Assembly: GCA_037501455.1 (NCBI GenBank)
Contig: CM074861.1
Span: 100,913,001 to 100,977,000 of the forward strand
Direction: 5' to 3'
Source of the DNA: Lantana camara
Lineage: Eukaryota > Streptophyta > Magnoliopsida > Lamiales > Verbenaceae
Length of the DNA stretch: 64,000 nt
Part shown: positions 21,290 through 33,476 of the stretch, piece by piece
Position numbering within the stretch: position 1 is the stretch's first letter
Layout of the letters: the number at the start of each line of letters is the position of its first letter
The notes under the pieces: model-generated
The model's database searches: none
What the model was told of the DNA's origin: nothing
The model's input: only the letters and a program-made list of their open reading frames with translations
Position numbers and translations under genes: made by a program

Positions 21290-21629
21290 CACGTGGTAGA
21301 ACTCTCCGCCGCGGACACAACGCCGCCAACCACGCGCCGACACGTGGCAGCACGCGCCCCCACGCGCCCCCACAACTCGGCCAAGTGGTTGGCGCGTGTT
21401 CAACCGCGTGACCTCACCAGACGCCGACACGTGTCCGGGTCTGGTCCTACCCGGTCCGGACCCTGTTTGACCCTATTCGTTTGACCCGCTTTGACCGACC
21501 CGTTTCCAGACCAAATCTGGACCGTTACATCATGTCTACGTGGCGCAATCCCGGCCGTCCACTTGGCGCGCCACGCGGCGCCTAGTCAGCGCCACCTGGG
21601 ACCCGCCTGCTGACGTGGCATGCCACGTG
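21290..21629 (-). promoter_or_regulatory. G-box cluster upstream of the outer copia TATA box
   Basis: CACGTG at 21290, 21341, 21428 and 21624 within a GC-rich block starting about 110 bp upstream of the TATA box in transcriptional orientation. In the other LTR the third site is mutated to CAGGTG. Confidence 0.55.
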
Positions 21630-22786
21630 TACTGCCACGTCAGCTGCCGCGTCATCACCGAATTCCTTTTTTTTTTTTTTTTTTTTTCCGATGAAAATTT
21701 TATTTTCTCCAAAATAAAATTCCGGGCATTTCCAACTCTTTGGAACTTTAATTTATTTTATTAAAATAAATTCCTTGGCTATTTTCAAACACTTTGAAAA
21801 TTCATTTCTCTTTCTCATTTTAATATTTTCTCTTTGGGTTTTCAATTGGGGCTTGCAGGGGGACCTGCAGGACTAATTAATTTTAGCTCCAAACGGATTA
21901 ATATATTATCATCCCATGATAATAATTAATTACCGTTTAACAATATTTAATTCCACTAAATAAATATTGTTGAACTCTAAAATTAATTAAATTATTTACG
22001 AATTTCTCGATCTAGAATAATTTCACATTTTACTCCTCCATGTAGATATCCATGAAAAATAAATTGCAACTACTATCATTTATTTTTCATCTCTAATTTG
22101 AAATTTATTGATTCGCCTTAAGTTCAAATTCTCTGTATGTGAAACACATTCAACATACAACTTCGGTGACATTATCACGCGAAGTGCTTTGGCCAAAGTC
22201 TTAATTCGAACTTTTGTAAATCTATTTCAAAGATATCTCTTACCTTCCAGCAAGGCCACAGATTCCTCGATCAATATAACTCTTTAGCACATTTCATGTT
22301 ATCACCGAATCATACAAAGTATTTTGGCCACCCGTTACCGAGACCTCACTTCGAGTATGTTACAGTGACTAACACTACATGCCTAAAGCCGAAATATTAT
22401 CAGGATTAAGAGTACAATGTTTCCTGAGATTTTATTCATTTTAGATAGCAGTATAAAATGAATAATCTCAGTGGTCCAGTTCGATGTTTCCAATCCTATT
22501 GAAAATCATCAACGTGTTATAATTGGAATCACCATTCCCTATGATGAAAGACTAATCATCTTATATAACCACGTTATAGTCTTGATAAGAACATATTCTT
22601 ATCTTGCCGACTAGAACTTTAATGACACGTGATTTCGGTATTCAAAGTCTTTTCCTATGAAACACATTTCATATGAGAACACCACCACACGTCATTAATT
22701 ATTAATATGTGAAATACTCACAGCTTGCTATAAATTCAGTTTAATTAATTCAATCAAATTGAATTTTCAGGGCACTATTCCCAACA

Positions 22787-22801
22787 ATCTCCCACTTGCC
22801 C
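22787..22801 (-). other. Polypurine tract of outer copia
   Basis: GGGCAAGTGGGAGAT on the minus strand, directly before the LTR start. It is identical to the tract of the inner element at 39386-39400. Confidence 0.85.
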
Positions 22802-22869
22802 TAAATTCAATTTGACTATACATCTAAGTCTTATTCCTTTCACACGAGTGTTAAAACTCGTTTTGCACC

Positions 22870-22995
22870 TTTTTACGCCAATACCTTGGTGAAGGAATCT
22901 ATCAGATGTTTCTCAGAGCCAACAACTAGGAAATCATGAACCCAATACATCCAACTGGTTGCTTCTCAAGCTACCATGTATTTGACTTCCATGGC
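22870..22995 (-). pseudogene. Decayed copia RNase H fragment
   Basis: On the minus strand short strings resemble the copia RNase H end (MEVKYMVA with a stop, WVHDFLVVGSEKHL, IDSFTKVLA). Much of the domain is deleted. It is adjacent to the polypurine tract, where this domain belongs. Confidence 0.5.
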
Positions 22996-23255
22996 GATGT
23001 AAGCAATACAAGTCTGCTTAACATTCTCCAATTAACGATTACTCTTTCTAGAGTAAATACGTATTCTGATGTCAAACATCTAGAATACAAATCAGATTGT
23101 AAATCCGAATCTGTGTACTCTATTGAAATGAGCTCACCACTGTGGTAGACAAGCATATAATCTCAAGTCCTTCTCAAGTACTCCAATATATGCTTTCACT
23201 ACTACCCAGTGTCAGATTCTAGGGTTTGACTAATATCTGCTGACTTAGACCTATT

Positions 23256-23525
23256 TCATAATAGACATCTGGCCCTGTACATAATATGACACACATAAAG
23301 CTTCCGCTGCGGAACTCTAATCATGTCTTCTATCTCTTCAGTTGTCTCAGGACACTGATCCCGAGATAGATAAATTCCAAATCTAAAAGGTAATGAACCT
23401 TTCTTGGAATCTGTCATATTATACCTTACCAGCATCTTATCTATATATGCTTCTTGTGATAAACCAATCTCCTTATTCCTATGATCACGATAGAATTCTG
23501 ATCCTTGGAATAACATTGGTTTCAC
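23256..23525 (-). pseudogene. Decayed copia reverse-transcriptase C-terminal fragment
   Basis: EIGLSQEAYIDKMLVRYNM followed by FRFGIYLSRDQCP is the characteristic post-YVDD region of copia RT. The upstream polymerase motifs are not recognisable in any frame. Confidence 0.8.
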
Positions 23526-24727
23526 ATAGGTCTTTTCTTGTCAAAATGATTTGACATCCAAATTTTGACCACTGACAAAATTCTTGCATCATTCTCTATG
23601 AGCAGAATATTGTTTACGTACAAAATGAAAATGTTACAACATTATCTTGATGTCATTTGTACACACATGGTTCATCAGGCAATTGTACAAATCCAAAGAA
23701 TTTAAATTGCCTCTTTAATTATGATGCTCCATAATCTAGACGCTTGCTTAAGATCATAAATCGATCTATCAAGCTTGCATTATATGCACCTGATTTCTGG
23801 CTGTGAAGCCTTCAGGTTATGCCATGTAGCTCCTCTTCTTGAAGTTGCCCGTTCAAGAACATAGTCTTTACATTCATTTATCTAATCTCATAATCGATAA
23901 TGAGATAAAATGGAGAGGATAATGGACTTAAGCACTGTTACAGGCGAGAAGATCTCATAAATGATTTCTTCTTTCTGGGTAAAATTCCTTGCCATAAGCT
24001 TTGCTTTAAAGTCTCTACTTTTGTCCATTTCTCCTTTTATCGTCTTGTAGAACCCAATTTTATCTAATGGGTTTAATGCCTTCAGGCGCCTTCACAAGCT
24101 CAAGACTTTGTTAGAATATAGAGATTCTAACTTAGATTCCATGGCTTCTGACCAAATGGTCAGCGTCTATATCTTCCACAGCTTCATTACACGTGATAGG
24201 ATCAGATACCTTAGATTCAACCACTTGGGTTAATAAGTATCTTGTCAGGTGTCCTGACAATCCTCCCACTACAATGATGCTCTCGTGTACACGTCTCTAC
24301 ATCACATGTATCTGATACATTTTTAGTTATCACGGGTTTATGGAAATCAGTATCTAATACTGTTATGTCTTTTAACACTACTTTGCTTCCACCCTTTGTG
24401 GTTATCTATGTAATTATCTTTGAAATATTCACAAACATCTTTTGTGATTTCTCAAATTACAAAATATACCACCTCTCGTTCTTCTAGGACAACCTTAGAA
24501 CAAGTAAACCTTTGTTCTTTATTCTAACTTGTCAGGATCCATCCTTAACTTGTGGACCAGGCTACTTTAAATCCGAAGATAAAAGATACAGGGTTTTCAC
24601 CCTAGCTATAGATCCATCAGTGTTTTAGGAACTGACTTAGATAGAACTAGGTTTCTCGTTTTGTGTGCAAGACCCCAAAACGAAATTCATAGGGTAGCAT
24701 GACTCTTCATGAATCTTACCATCATTA

Positions 24728-25027
24728 TCAGAGTGTTATTTCTCCTTTCTGCAATATATCTTTGCTAAGACGTATCTCATATATATAGTTGAGATCTAAT
24801 CTCAATTGAGAAATTTTATTTAACTCTGAACTTAGATACTTATCACTGCTTCGATCTAATCGAAGTGCCCTGATATGTTTTCTAGTTTGACTCTTTGACT
24901 TCAGTCTTATATTCTTTGAACTATTCAAAATTACAGACTTGAGTCTCATCAAATAAACATATCTATATCTAGAGTGTTCATTCAAATGAATGATGAAGTA
25001 TGCAAAAACTTTCTCTTGCTTGAACAT
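24728..25027 (-). pseudogene. Decayed copia integrase-core fragment
   Basis: HSRYRYVYLMRLKS and the later RALRLDRSSDKYLSSE align with the integrase core, whose usual DRGGEY is here DRSSDKY. The frame is open for 99 codons but heavily substituted. Confidence 0.7.
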
Positions 25028-26204
25028 TCATAGTATCATATGTCCATATGAACTAACTGTTAGGAATAGTGCCCTAGAAAGCCGATTGTATATCCGTTTT
25101 GTGCTTCTCCTTATTGTATCACAGACAATCTTTGAATGAAATAACGAATTGAGGCAACACTTCTTTATATGCTCTTGTTTGGTATGCGTTTACTTTTGCT
25201 GTGCATGTATGAGAACTCCCCTAATCCTGATGACTTTAGGACTCTACAATTTAGGTGAAATGGTTCATGAAACGAGCCCTATATCACATAAGTCATGATT
25301 AGTAAAATACTCCAAGCCGATGAGTCCTACAGACAGTGAGAGTGTCAACCTGACTCCTCTAAGGCTTGCTTGTGGGATCACGCCCTTAAGAAGGACCACC
25401 TTGTTTCATGGAGGTGCAAAGTGTATAGTTGATACGTACGTGATACATGAGGGTGCTTACTTTAATAAGTAAGTTCACTGAGGTGCCCCGTGTGAGAGCA
25501 TTCCTAAATGGGAAATGAAGTTTCTATTTCAGGAAATGGAAACTTCCAGATTAGGAAATATCTCACGAGTCATTGATGTGATTAATTGATCCTTAGACTT
25601 GAGGTTCCTTGTCACTTTATGAGTTAACTCTGTAGTCTTAGGTATAAGCTTTAAAGGGTGTCGCCTTAGACAACTGATTCAAGGCTTATGCTGGGGCTGC
25701 ACAAGTGATTCATGAAAGTGAATGAGAATCAAGAAAGGACCTACACTTGCATTTGCAAGGTGATCTCTTATTGTGTAAGTCATTCATATGCCATATGGAG
25801 TCCTTGGCCAAGGCAGTAGATCAAGACATCAAGAAAAGGGTTTCTTGGATTGAGATCAAATGGATATGAAATGCACTTAGCTTTAAGACCAGATTATTAG
25901 GGTTCTGATTATTCCCTTGCCCTAGATCTTGGTTGAGAGATAGTAAGTAGGAGGATTGTATCTCACATGAATCAATGACTTAAAGGTTCTGTCGAATCCG
26001 AACATTCCAATTCAGCTAGGGGTTAAACACCTGTTGCTAGACTATGGTCGTTTAATCTGTGGACTGATTAATTAATTAGTGAATTAATTAATTAGGGTCA
26101 CTGCTAATTGAATTGAGAACCTAGAGGGTCACACACAACAACTTGGTTACATGAGTTGAGGCTTTAAAATGATTAAATGAGTTAATCGGGCCAAGAGGGT
26201 TCCA

Positions 26205-26257
26205 CACGTGTGAAATCACACGTGTGGCTCACGTGAGTGACACGTGTCACACACGTG
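26205..26257 (+). promoter_or_regulatory. Five CACGTG motifs in 53 bp of inner copia U3
   Basis: CACGTG at 26205, 26219, 26230, 26241 and 26252, almost evenly spaced by 11-14 bp. The same five sites are kept in the 3' LTR at 40549-40601. They lie about 380 bp upstream of the likely TATA box. Confidence 0.65.
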
Positions 26258-26268
26258 TGAATATATAC

Positions 26269-26315
<47 letters not shown>

Positions 26316-26632
26316 TAAATAATTAAATGTGTTAATTATTTAATAGACTTTGGTTTAATTTTGAATTAAAAAGAAAGTCTTATTTTGGAGAAAATAATCT
26401 AGTTAATTAATTACGAATTAATTAATTAGATAAAAATAAGTTATTTATTTTATAATAAATAAAGTATAAAATTATCCAAAAATAGTTTGGATATTTTTAG
26501 CTCTCTTAAAAGTTGACTTGAATTAGAATTCAAAGTCAAAGTTGGAAAATACTTGATGATCAAGTAATAGGAGAGAGAGGAACCAAATCCTTGTCCAACA
26601 AGGAATAGGTTCGGCTATCCCTCTCCCTTTCC

Positions 26633-26640
26633 TATATATA
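26633..26640 (+). promoter_or_regulatory. Likely TATA box of inner copia LTR
   Basis: TATATATAGGGGAGC context after a CT-rich stretch; the equivalent in the 3' LTR is at about 40977-40984. Confidence 0.6.
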
Positions 26641-27030
26641 GGGGAGCTCATGCCCCCCTTTAGAGCTAATTGGCAATTCTTTTGGCTCATGTGTTGAACA
26701 CCTTCCTTTCTCCAAGATAAACAAAACCCTAGGTTAAGCCTAAACACTAACTAGAGAACTAGCATCCTTACTAGTTAGATTGTGATCAAGTTGGTGGACT
26801 TTCTCTAGAGGCTTCAAGTTAGAAGTTTGAAGATTCGAGCTTTACCAAGGAGAGGGGATCAAGCCGCGAGAAGAGCGTTCTTGGGTGGCTTGAAACGCTT
26901 CAAGAAAGAACAAAAGAAAAGTAAGTTTTCTATCTTTACGAATTTGGTTACACGATTGCGAGTTCAAGATCCCTTTTAGTTGGGAAAATTTTTAAATTCC
27001 GCTGCTTTCTGATTCGTGTTTTCCAACAAG

Positions 27031-27043
27031 TGGTATCAGAGCC
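27031..27043 (+). other. Primer-binding site of inner copia
   Basis: TGGTATCAGAGCC, two bases after the LTR end, is complementary to the 3' end of plant initiator methionine tRNA. Confidence 0.93.
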
Positions 27044-27366
27044 ACCTCGTTAACCGTGTTTCTGATTCGTCTCAATTATTATGAATTTGGTAGAAATTCT
27101 TAGGCTTAGATGCGAATTAGGTATTCATGAGTTCTTTTAGAAAACCTGAAATACGAAACTGTAAATTTTCCTGAATTTCTGAAACTGTTTTCTTAAATTG
27201 TGATTTTGAAAACCGTTTTGATTGAAATATGTTTAAATCGAATTTTTTTAATTTTGGATTGAACCGGGTTTTGGAGAAACCCAAAAATACGAAACGGGAC
27301 ACGAAAAGAACGGGCCTGGGCGTGCTAGCACGTCGCACGCCCCAGCCCCATCACCGCCGCCCAGCC

Positions 27367-27470
27367 CTCCCGCATCCGCGCGGGAGGCCTCCCGCCCGCC
27401 TAGGCGCCTTGCTCGCCTGTCCCGCAACCGTGCGGGACAGCCGCCTGCTCCTCCCGCAACCGCGCGGGAG
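27367..27470 (+). other. Three similar GC-rich hairpins in the copia leader
   Basis: 7-bp stems with 6-nt loops at 27367-27386 (CTCCCGC/GCGGGAG), 27419-27438 (GTCCCGC/GCGGGAC) and 27451-27470 (CTCCCGC/GCGGGAG). The loops are ATCCGC, AACCGT and AACCGC. The outermost pair changes from C-G to G-C on both sides in the second hairpin. Confidence 0.7.
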
Positions 27471-28810
27471 CGCCCGCCCAGGGATGGGTGGGACTGCCTG
27501 CCCGCGCCGCACGTCTGCGCGCAAGAGCGCGCCTGGCGCGCGCACGCTGGTGGCAATCGCTGCGGGCTGTGCGCAGCGCTGGCACGCGCCTAACGCGCGT
27601 TCCTGCGAGGCGGGCGGGCTATCCCGCGTCATCCCGGGTCCGTGCTTTCGTGTTTCGTGTTTTTCGGTCCGTAAAATCCCGATTTAATTTTATTTTAATT
27701 TTATCTTTTAAAATCAGTTTTGCTAAAATAAAATTATTTTAAAATTTTGATTAAATTGGGATTTTTGAGAAATTAAAGCGATTTGGATTTTGGGAAAATT
27801 GTGAATTTTATTTTCTGAAAATAATGAAAGAATAAAATTATTAATTTTGGAAATTAATTGGAATTTTATTGGTTTATTGTTTTTCGGGTTTTATTGAAAA
27901 GGCTCTTGAACAAGAATTGCATCTAAGTCGTGTTTTAAGTCATTAGGACTTGAAACGAGAATTTTAATTTATTGGTTAAATTTAAATTCTTTCAAAAGCA
28001 TGTTAGGTGATCATGGGTTTAGATCTACGTATGGTTTTAATTTATGCACATGGATGGTTTAAATTGGGGTTGGAGCCCTATAGTTGCGTTTTTCAATTGA
28101 GGTTGGAGCCTCACTTATGTGCGTACTGTTATGTGATTTATTATGTGGCTTTCCATATTACTGTTTTTGAGGCCGGGGTATGCCCCGTGTAATTATCTAA
28201 GGCCAATATGAAGATTGAGCCTTATTACTTTATGTCTTTTTCCTTTTATTGTAATTTGAGAGTAGAGATAGGTGGTGAGTTTTTATTTTCATTTTGGAGA
28301 CAATGCACCCATGGAGTAAGATGGACCACATTCAAGTAACAAGGAGGCCATAAGTGAAGACCCCTCAAAATGTTAGGGAGGGGAATCTCAATTGTTAAAT
28401 GTAATAGAGATAGGGCTCGTATTTTGTTACCGCTTTCCCTTATGTGATTTAAACTGTTTATGTGGCATGTATGTTAGAACTTGTGATTGTGGAGTGGCTC
28501 CCACATATCACGCATAAGATAGGTAGAACCCATGATCATTACATGTTAGTATCATGCTAGGACATGTTATCTGTTTATGTGCTTGTTTGATATGCATTTA
28601 AGTGTACTTGCATTAATCAAGACTAATAAAATTGGATAACATATATGTTGGTGAGGTCGAACCGGACAACTCTCCGGTTGATTCGAAAATTCCCCTTAAA
28701 TATTAAGCTAATTTCGAACAAATAGGTGTTTAATTCGAGATGCAAATTTTGAATTAAATTCCTAGCATTCCATCAATAGGTTTTAAGTTTAGTAAGTGAA
28801 GCTGGTTATT

Positions 28811-29130
28811 GTCCGCGAGTCGTGGGATAACTAGTGGAGCTTATTAGTTCTTAGTTACCTAATTGATCATTTTAAATGATCAATATTTCATGGTCAATTT
28901 TAGCAAGGGCGATGTCCGCGAGTCGTGGGTCGTTCGAACTAAGTTTTGGTCATGATCTTATGATTGATGGGTCTAGCTTAACGCCTAAGTAAATATGGAT
29001 GTCGCACGAGTCATGGGTCCATATTGAAAGATAGGTGATGCAAAAACAATTACTAAGAGTTCTAAAGGTGTTAGAATTGGTAAGTTGTACCTACCTAGGT
29101 TTCTTATTTAGAATGTCCGCGAGTCGTGGG
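28811..29130 (+). repeat. Four spaced copies of GTCCGCGAGTCGTGGG
   Basis: Perfect at 28811-28826, 28914-28929 and 29115-29130, with a variant GTCGCACGAGTCATGGG at 29001-29017. The start-to-start spacings are 103, 87 and 114 bp. Confidence 0.9.
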
Positions 29131-29212
29131 TTCGAGGTAAAATGCCTAGGATCTTAGTACCCATTGGGAAACGTGTTCCTCTTGGATCTTTGGGAATTCT
29201 AGATCTTTGAAA

Positions 29213-29810
29213 CACTACTAGAAAAGTTGAGTTTTAAGACGCTAATTATCGTCATGAAAAGTGGATGTTGTGACGCTTTGGCTATTGTGACGCCTCGCAA
29301 AAGCGTCACGTAGGTAGCCGTGGCATTAACTTATTATGACGCCTCAAAGCGTGATTATATGACAACTATAGTGACGCTCGAAGTCATCATGATAGGAGTG
29401 ATGTTGTGACGCTTATTAGCATCATATTTTGTATCATCAACCGCCATACCTAACTGTTTATAGGACCACCAACAGCGTCACCAAAATATGTTGTTGTGAC
29501 GAATTATTGCATCATAATAGTGTAAATAATGGGACGCCACCGTGCATCACCATAGGAGTGATGTTGTGATGCTTTTTTAGCATCACCTTTTTTATTATCA
29601 ACTGTCATACCTAACAGCTTACAAGACTACCAAAGGCGTCTCAATATCGTATATAATGAGACACTATCATGTGTCTAAATAACTTTATTTTGTGATACAT
29701 TTATTAGTCACATTAATTAAATATGTTAATTTGAAATAGCGTCACTAAATGCTATTATGACGGAAAACAACAGCACAAATAATAATATTGTGACCCTTAT
29801 ATTATCACAT
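29213..29810. repeat. CACTA terminus and sub-terminal repeats
   Basis: Many copies of TGTGACGC or GCGTCAC-type words in both orientations (for example near 29268, 29288, 29305, 29405, 29495). In CACTA elements such repeats bind the TNPA protein. Confidence 0.75.
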
Positions 29811-30003
29811 TAAATCATAATAATTTGTCACATTTTGCTATTATTTTTTCCCGGCTTAGTACATTGCAAATAAAAATAGACGAATAAACTAAAAATCTTG
29901 CATATAATAACTTCATAAATCCAACCAATGAAGTTGATAAACAATTTACAAAAGCAATAACTGTAATCAAAATAATTAGAAATTGAATCCAATTCAAAAG
30001 TAC

Positions 30004-32971
30004 CTAAATTCGTAAGTTGTCAACTAAAATCACTAAACACTTGAATAGAACTCCCCTTAAGTTGAAACTCTTAACTCCACTGTTACTCTTAATCCATAAC
30101 AACCTGTTTGAAACGAAAATTAATAGAGTTAATATGAAACTTTTAAAGTCATTTCTAAGAAAAAATGAAATAATTAGTACCAGATTTTTTGGCCATGCAA
30201 CAACCTCCCCAACCGCATCACCAACGGTCTTGAAATGTAATGTGGGTCGAATTAAATCTTCGTCACTATCTACAGCAACATTGATAATGACTTCACACCA
30301 ATTTTCTCCCAATTGTATCTGTCCTACTCGTTTTGACGGATCTAAACTTTGAAGACAACCAATTGCAATAGTTTTTGATGAATCAAACACACTCTTCAAA
30401 GAGACCTTTGCTCCAACCTACATCCATTAAAATAAAATTTATAGAATTTTAATATTAGTAGAAAACACTAAACAATCTGTAGGCTCAAGACTCTTACAAA
30501 AATTCATTCTCAATATATGACTGTTACTAAACATACAAATCAAGACAAATGGAAAAAGAATAGTACTTAACCTCCTAATTAATGAAGTTGCCACCGAACA
30601 AGACAAAATATACTAAAAATTTTGACCAAATGTGATTTCATTGCTCAGAACTTCTTCAATTAAACAAAATATAATAAGGTCCTAGAAGATAGCTAACTTA
30701 ACATCCAATTGCTCTTTCAAATAAAAAAGAAGAGAGATCAATCTTATGTCCATACATTTGATCACAAAAACAGTGTTTGGTCTCATCCTAAATCCAATTC
30801 ATCAAGATGGATGTAGTTATACTTTATCATATAATTAATTAAACTGATGACCCTATTTATAATCATATTTCTTTCCAAGTCAAAAATCCCAAATTAAAAA
30901 TGTAGTCCAACTCAAATGCAATCACCATCAATTTTCTCATGCTTTTCAGATAATCAATCACGCAAATATGCACAACAGCAGCAACAATCAATGAAGAGAA
31001 TGATTGACTCACAGTCATAAATTCAATAAAAACAATTTGAATATCCAGTAAACTAAATATTATTAAGTAAACAAATCTTATACTTCTACTATATTTACCT
31101 GTAGATGCATTTTCTTCGATGACGAAATGGAAGGACGGAACGAGAGTGTATTGTACTGAGATGATGATGATGAAGGGATTCTATTTGCTTCAGGAGGAGA
31201 ATCACGTGTTGATCGTTGCATGTTTTTCATGAGCTCTTGGATTTGTCTATTTTGTTCCAATACAACTTGCTTCAATTCATTAATATCTCTCCTGTATGTC
31301 ATTTGCATTCGAGAAGATTTACCACTGCTATGTAGGTTACCGTATATGTCAGAGGTAGTAACACCATAACCATACATTCTTATTCTGCCACCTTTATCTT
31401 CTCCAATAACTTGAGAAAAAATATCATTAGGGCCAACATCTTTTGAACTAGGAGAAAGTTCACTTGTTTTTTCTCGCATCTTTTGCTATAATCAAACATA
31501 CAGATAATTTCAAACTATGTCAAGAAAAAATATTATAAATAAAAATAATTACCAAACCCAATGATAATTTACAATATTTAAAGGCATTCTTACCCATGAA
31601 TCTGCTATAATGGGATTAGTTGTTTCTCCATTTCTAGTAAAACATTTTCCAAATAGCTCCACCCTACTCGGTTCATCATCCACTGAATTATCATCCCTTT
31701 CTTCAATATCTTCAAGCCCTTCACCATTAACAAGTTCTGCATCCTTTGCTGCCCTTGATTCTTTTTGAAAAACAGTATAAGCCCATCAAAACTCAATAAT
31801 TGAGTATTGTTTTAAATCACAACGAATTATAAATGTTATAAAGTACCTTCATCTGATCTCTAATTTGGGCGAAACTCTTTTTTCCCGTAATGTGCATCAT
31901 TTTCTTTTGTGCCCTATTTTCTTTATTTTGAGCACTTATTTTCTAAAAAAGACCAAACAATAACTTCAGAGATTAATGACAAAACACATCTAAATTGTAA
32001 CTTCAATTTATGTACAGAAATTTTATAATTTAAACTTCATAATTTCTGTACAGTAACTGCATACAATTTCTGTACAGTAACTTTATAATTGTAAAGACTG
32101 ATTCTTCAAAGGCCGAACAGAAATAATGGTAGCACAAAAACAAGTGAAATAAAAGAAAATGAAGCCGAACAGAAATAGAAACATAGAATCATTTCTGTGA
32201 TTTAAACTCATGCATTCATTAGTCCTGATCATGCTATAGAAACACTAAAAAAATCCTACTATTAAGTACAACAATCAATATTATGCCATTACTTTAATCA
32301 TTTTCAAGTCTTTGCTAAGTGGTATCCAACAGTTCAGTCAATTTCGAAACCCCAACCTCCATAGCAAGACAATTGGAAAAATAAAACTGAAAAAAACTCA
32401 CAAGCTGTCACCATATGCAACTATAAGTAAAAAAAAGTTGGTTTATTACCCGAACTTTATCACTGCACCAGTAAATAACCAAATTCTTCCATTGATCAGG
32501 GAGAACTCGTTCATCGTCGGTATTAGGTCTCTTACGTAAATTTTCTTCCAATGATAGGTTTGGATCAAAATATTTGTTCTTCACTCTATTCTTCCATGAT
32601 CTCCAACTTTTAGATAAAGTATCCCAAGATACATCATCAAAATCGAATGCTCCAGTAAATTTCTCCTAAAAAGAAATGATCTACTATAAAACTATCGTAA
32701 CAAAATAAACTGAGTATGTATATGTCATGTTTAATTAAAATATTACCTTTATCAACTCCAACAAATTGTTTTTGGTAGATTTTGGTACCTTATGCCAATC
32801 TTCGTAGTCAAGAGGAAGTAATGATCCATTTCTTACCAAGGTACCAATAAATTCAACATATTCACTTTTGTTTGGACCAATAGGCTTTCCAAGATCATCG
32901 AACTCCACTTGAACTTGTCCTCTTCTAGCCCAAACACGAGGCATGTTAGTAGGTCCACGTGTTTTAACCAT
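30004..32971 (-). CDS. TNPA-like protein of the CACTA element (plant Ptta/En-Spm transposase family)
   Basis: A multi-exon minus-strand gene. The first exon (from 32971) starts MVKTRGPTNMPRVWARRGQ; a second at about 32467-32665 has WDTLSKSWRSWKNRVKNKYF; short exons near 31850-31950 and 31610-31790 follow. The exon ending near 31100 has KDVGPNDIFSQVIGEDKGGR and a coiled-coil stretch (YRRDINELKQVVLEQNRQIQ). A last exon at about 30170-30420 has GCLQSLDPSKRVGQIQLGEN and NWCEVIIN. This order is that of the Ptta/En-Spm accessory protein that binds sub-terminal repeats. Exact splice sites were not all fixed and I did not detect a clear disabling mutation, but the mobile element itself is broken. Confidence 0.65.
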
Positions 32972-33476
32972 ACTAGTATTACCTATAAGATAAATTAAAA
33001 AAAAAATCCATAATTACAACTGTACAGCAAATATAATATGTACGACAACATAAGATTTTCAAATATACCTGTATTCTCAGAAATTTCATTGTTTATACCA
33101 TTGAATTGCACTTCAGGTGAAAGGCTTTCATTTCCTAATCTACCACGTTTTGCGCATCTTACAACATCTATGGAAACAGCCAATCTTTTTACAATAAAGT
33201 AATAAAGATAAATGTATTTAGGTAAAAACATATATACTTTACCTGTGTTCTCTTGTTGGTCATGGACAGCCCTACTAGAGCGCGACTGACTTCCTCGAAC
33301 ACTAGCTTGGTTACTTATGCCATGCTTGGTTCTTCTCATATCTGTAAGAGCACAACTACAACACGATAATTAACAAAATATGACACAAAAAACTGATTAT
33401 GTAAAGAAGCCAAAATTATCAATATTTCTGAAGTTGAGAAAAAAGAAGTCACAATTTGCACTACATAAAGCATATC

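Larger units (their letters stand above)
20589..22786 (-). repeat. Outer copia 3' LTR (2198 bp)
   Basis: On the minus strand it begins TGTTGGGAATAGTGCCCT and ends GCCTCCCAGCA. Contains a TATA box (21171-21180) and a GC-rich U3 block at about 21240-21660. Confidence 0.93.
25058..27028 (+). repeat. Inner copia 5' LTR (1971 bp)
   Basis: Starts TGTTAGGAATAGTGCCCTAG and ends GATTCGTGTTTTCCAACA. Contains a dense CACGTG cluster, a (TA)n run at about 26268-26312 and a TATA box near 26633. Confidence 0.95.
27044..29212 (+). other. Long untranslated leader of inner copia
   Basis: No coding domain is recognisable. It holds a ~340-bp GC-rich island (27300-27640) with three matched hairpins and, later, four copies of a 16-17-nt motif. 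Between them it is AT-rich. Long reading frames through the GC island are arginine/alanine-rich and exist on several frames at once, so they look like composition artefacts. Confidence 0.65.

Noticed and set aside
27229..27742. Overlapping long open frames on both strands through the GC island (Arg/Ala/Pro-rich)
   Set aside because: They exist in several frames at once with biased composition and no domain; GC-rich DNA lacks stop codons by chance.
28811..29130. The four spaced 16-nt repeats as a CRISPR-like array
   Set aside because: Eukaryotic retrotransposon context, too few repeats, irregular ~100-bp spacing and no cas genes.
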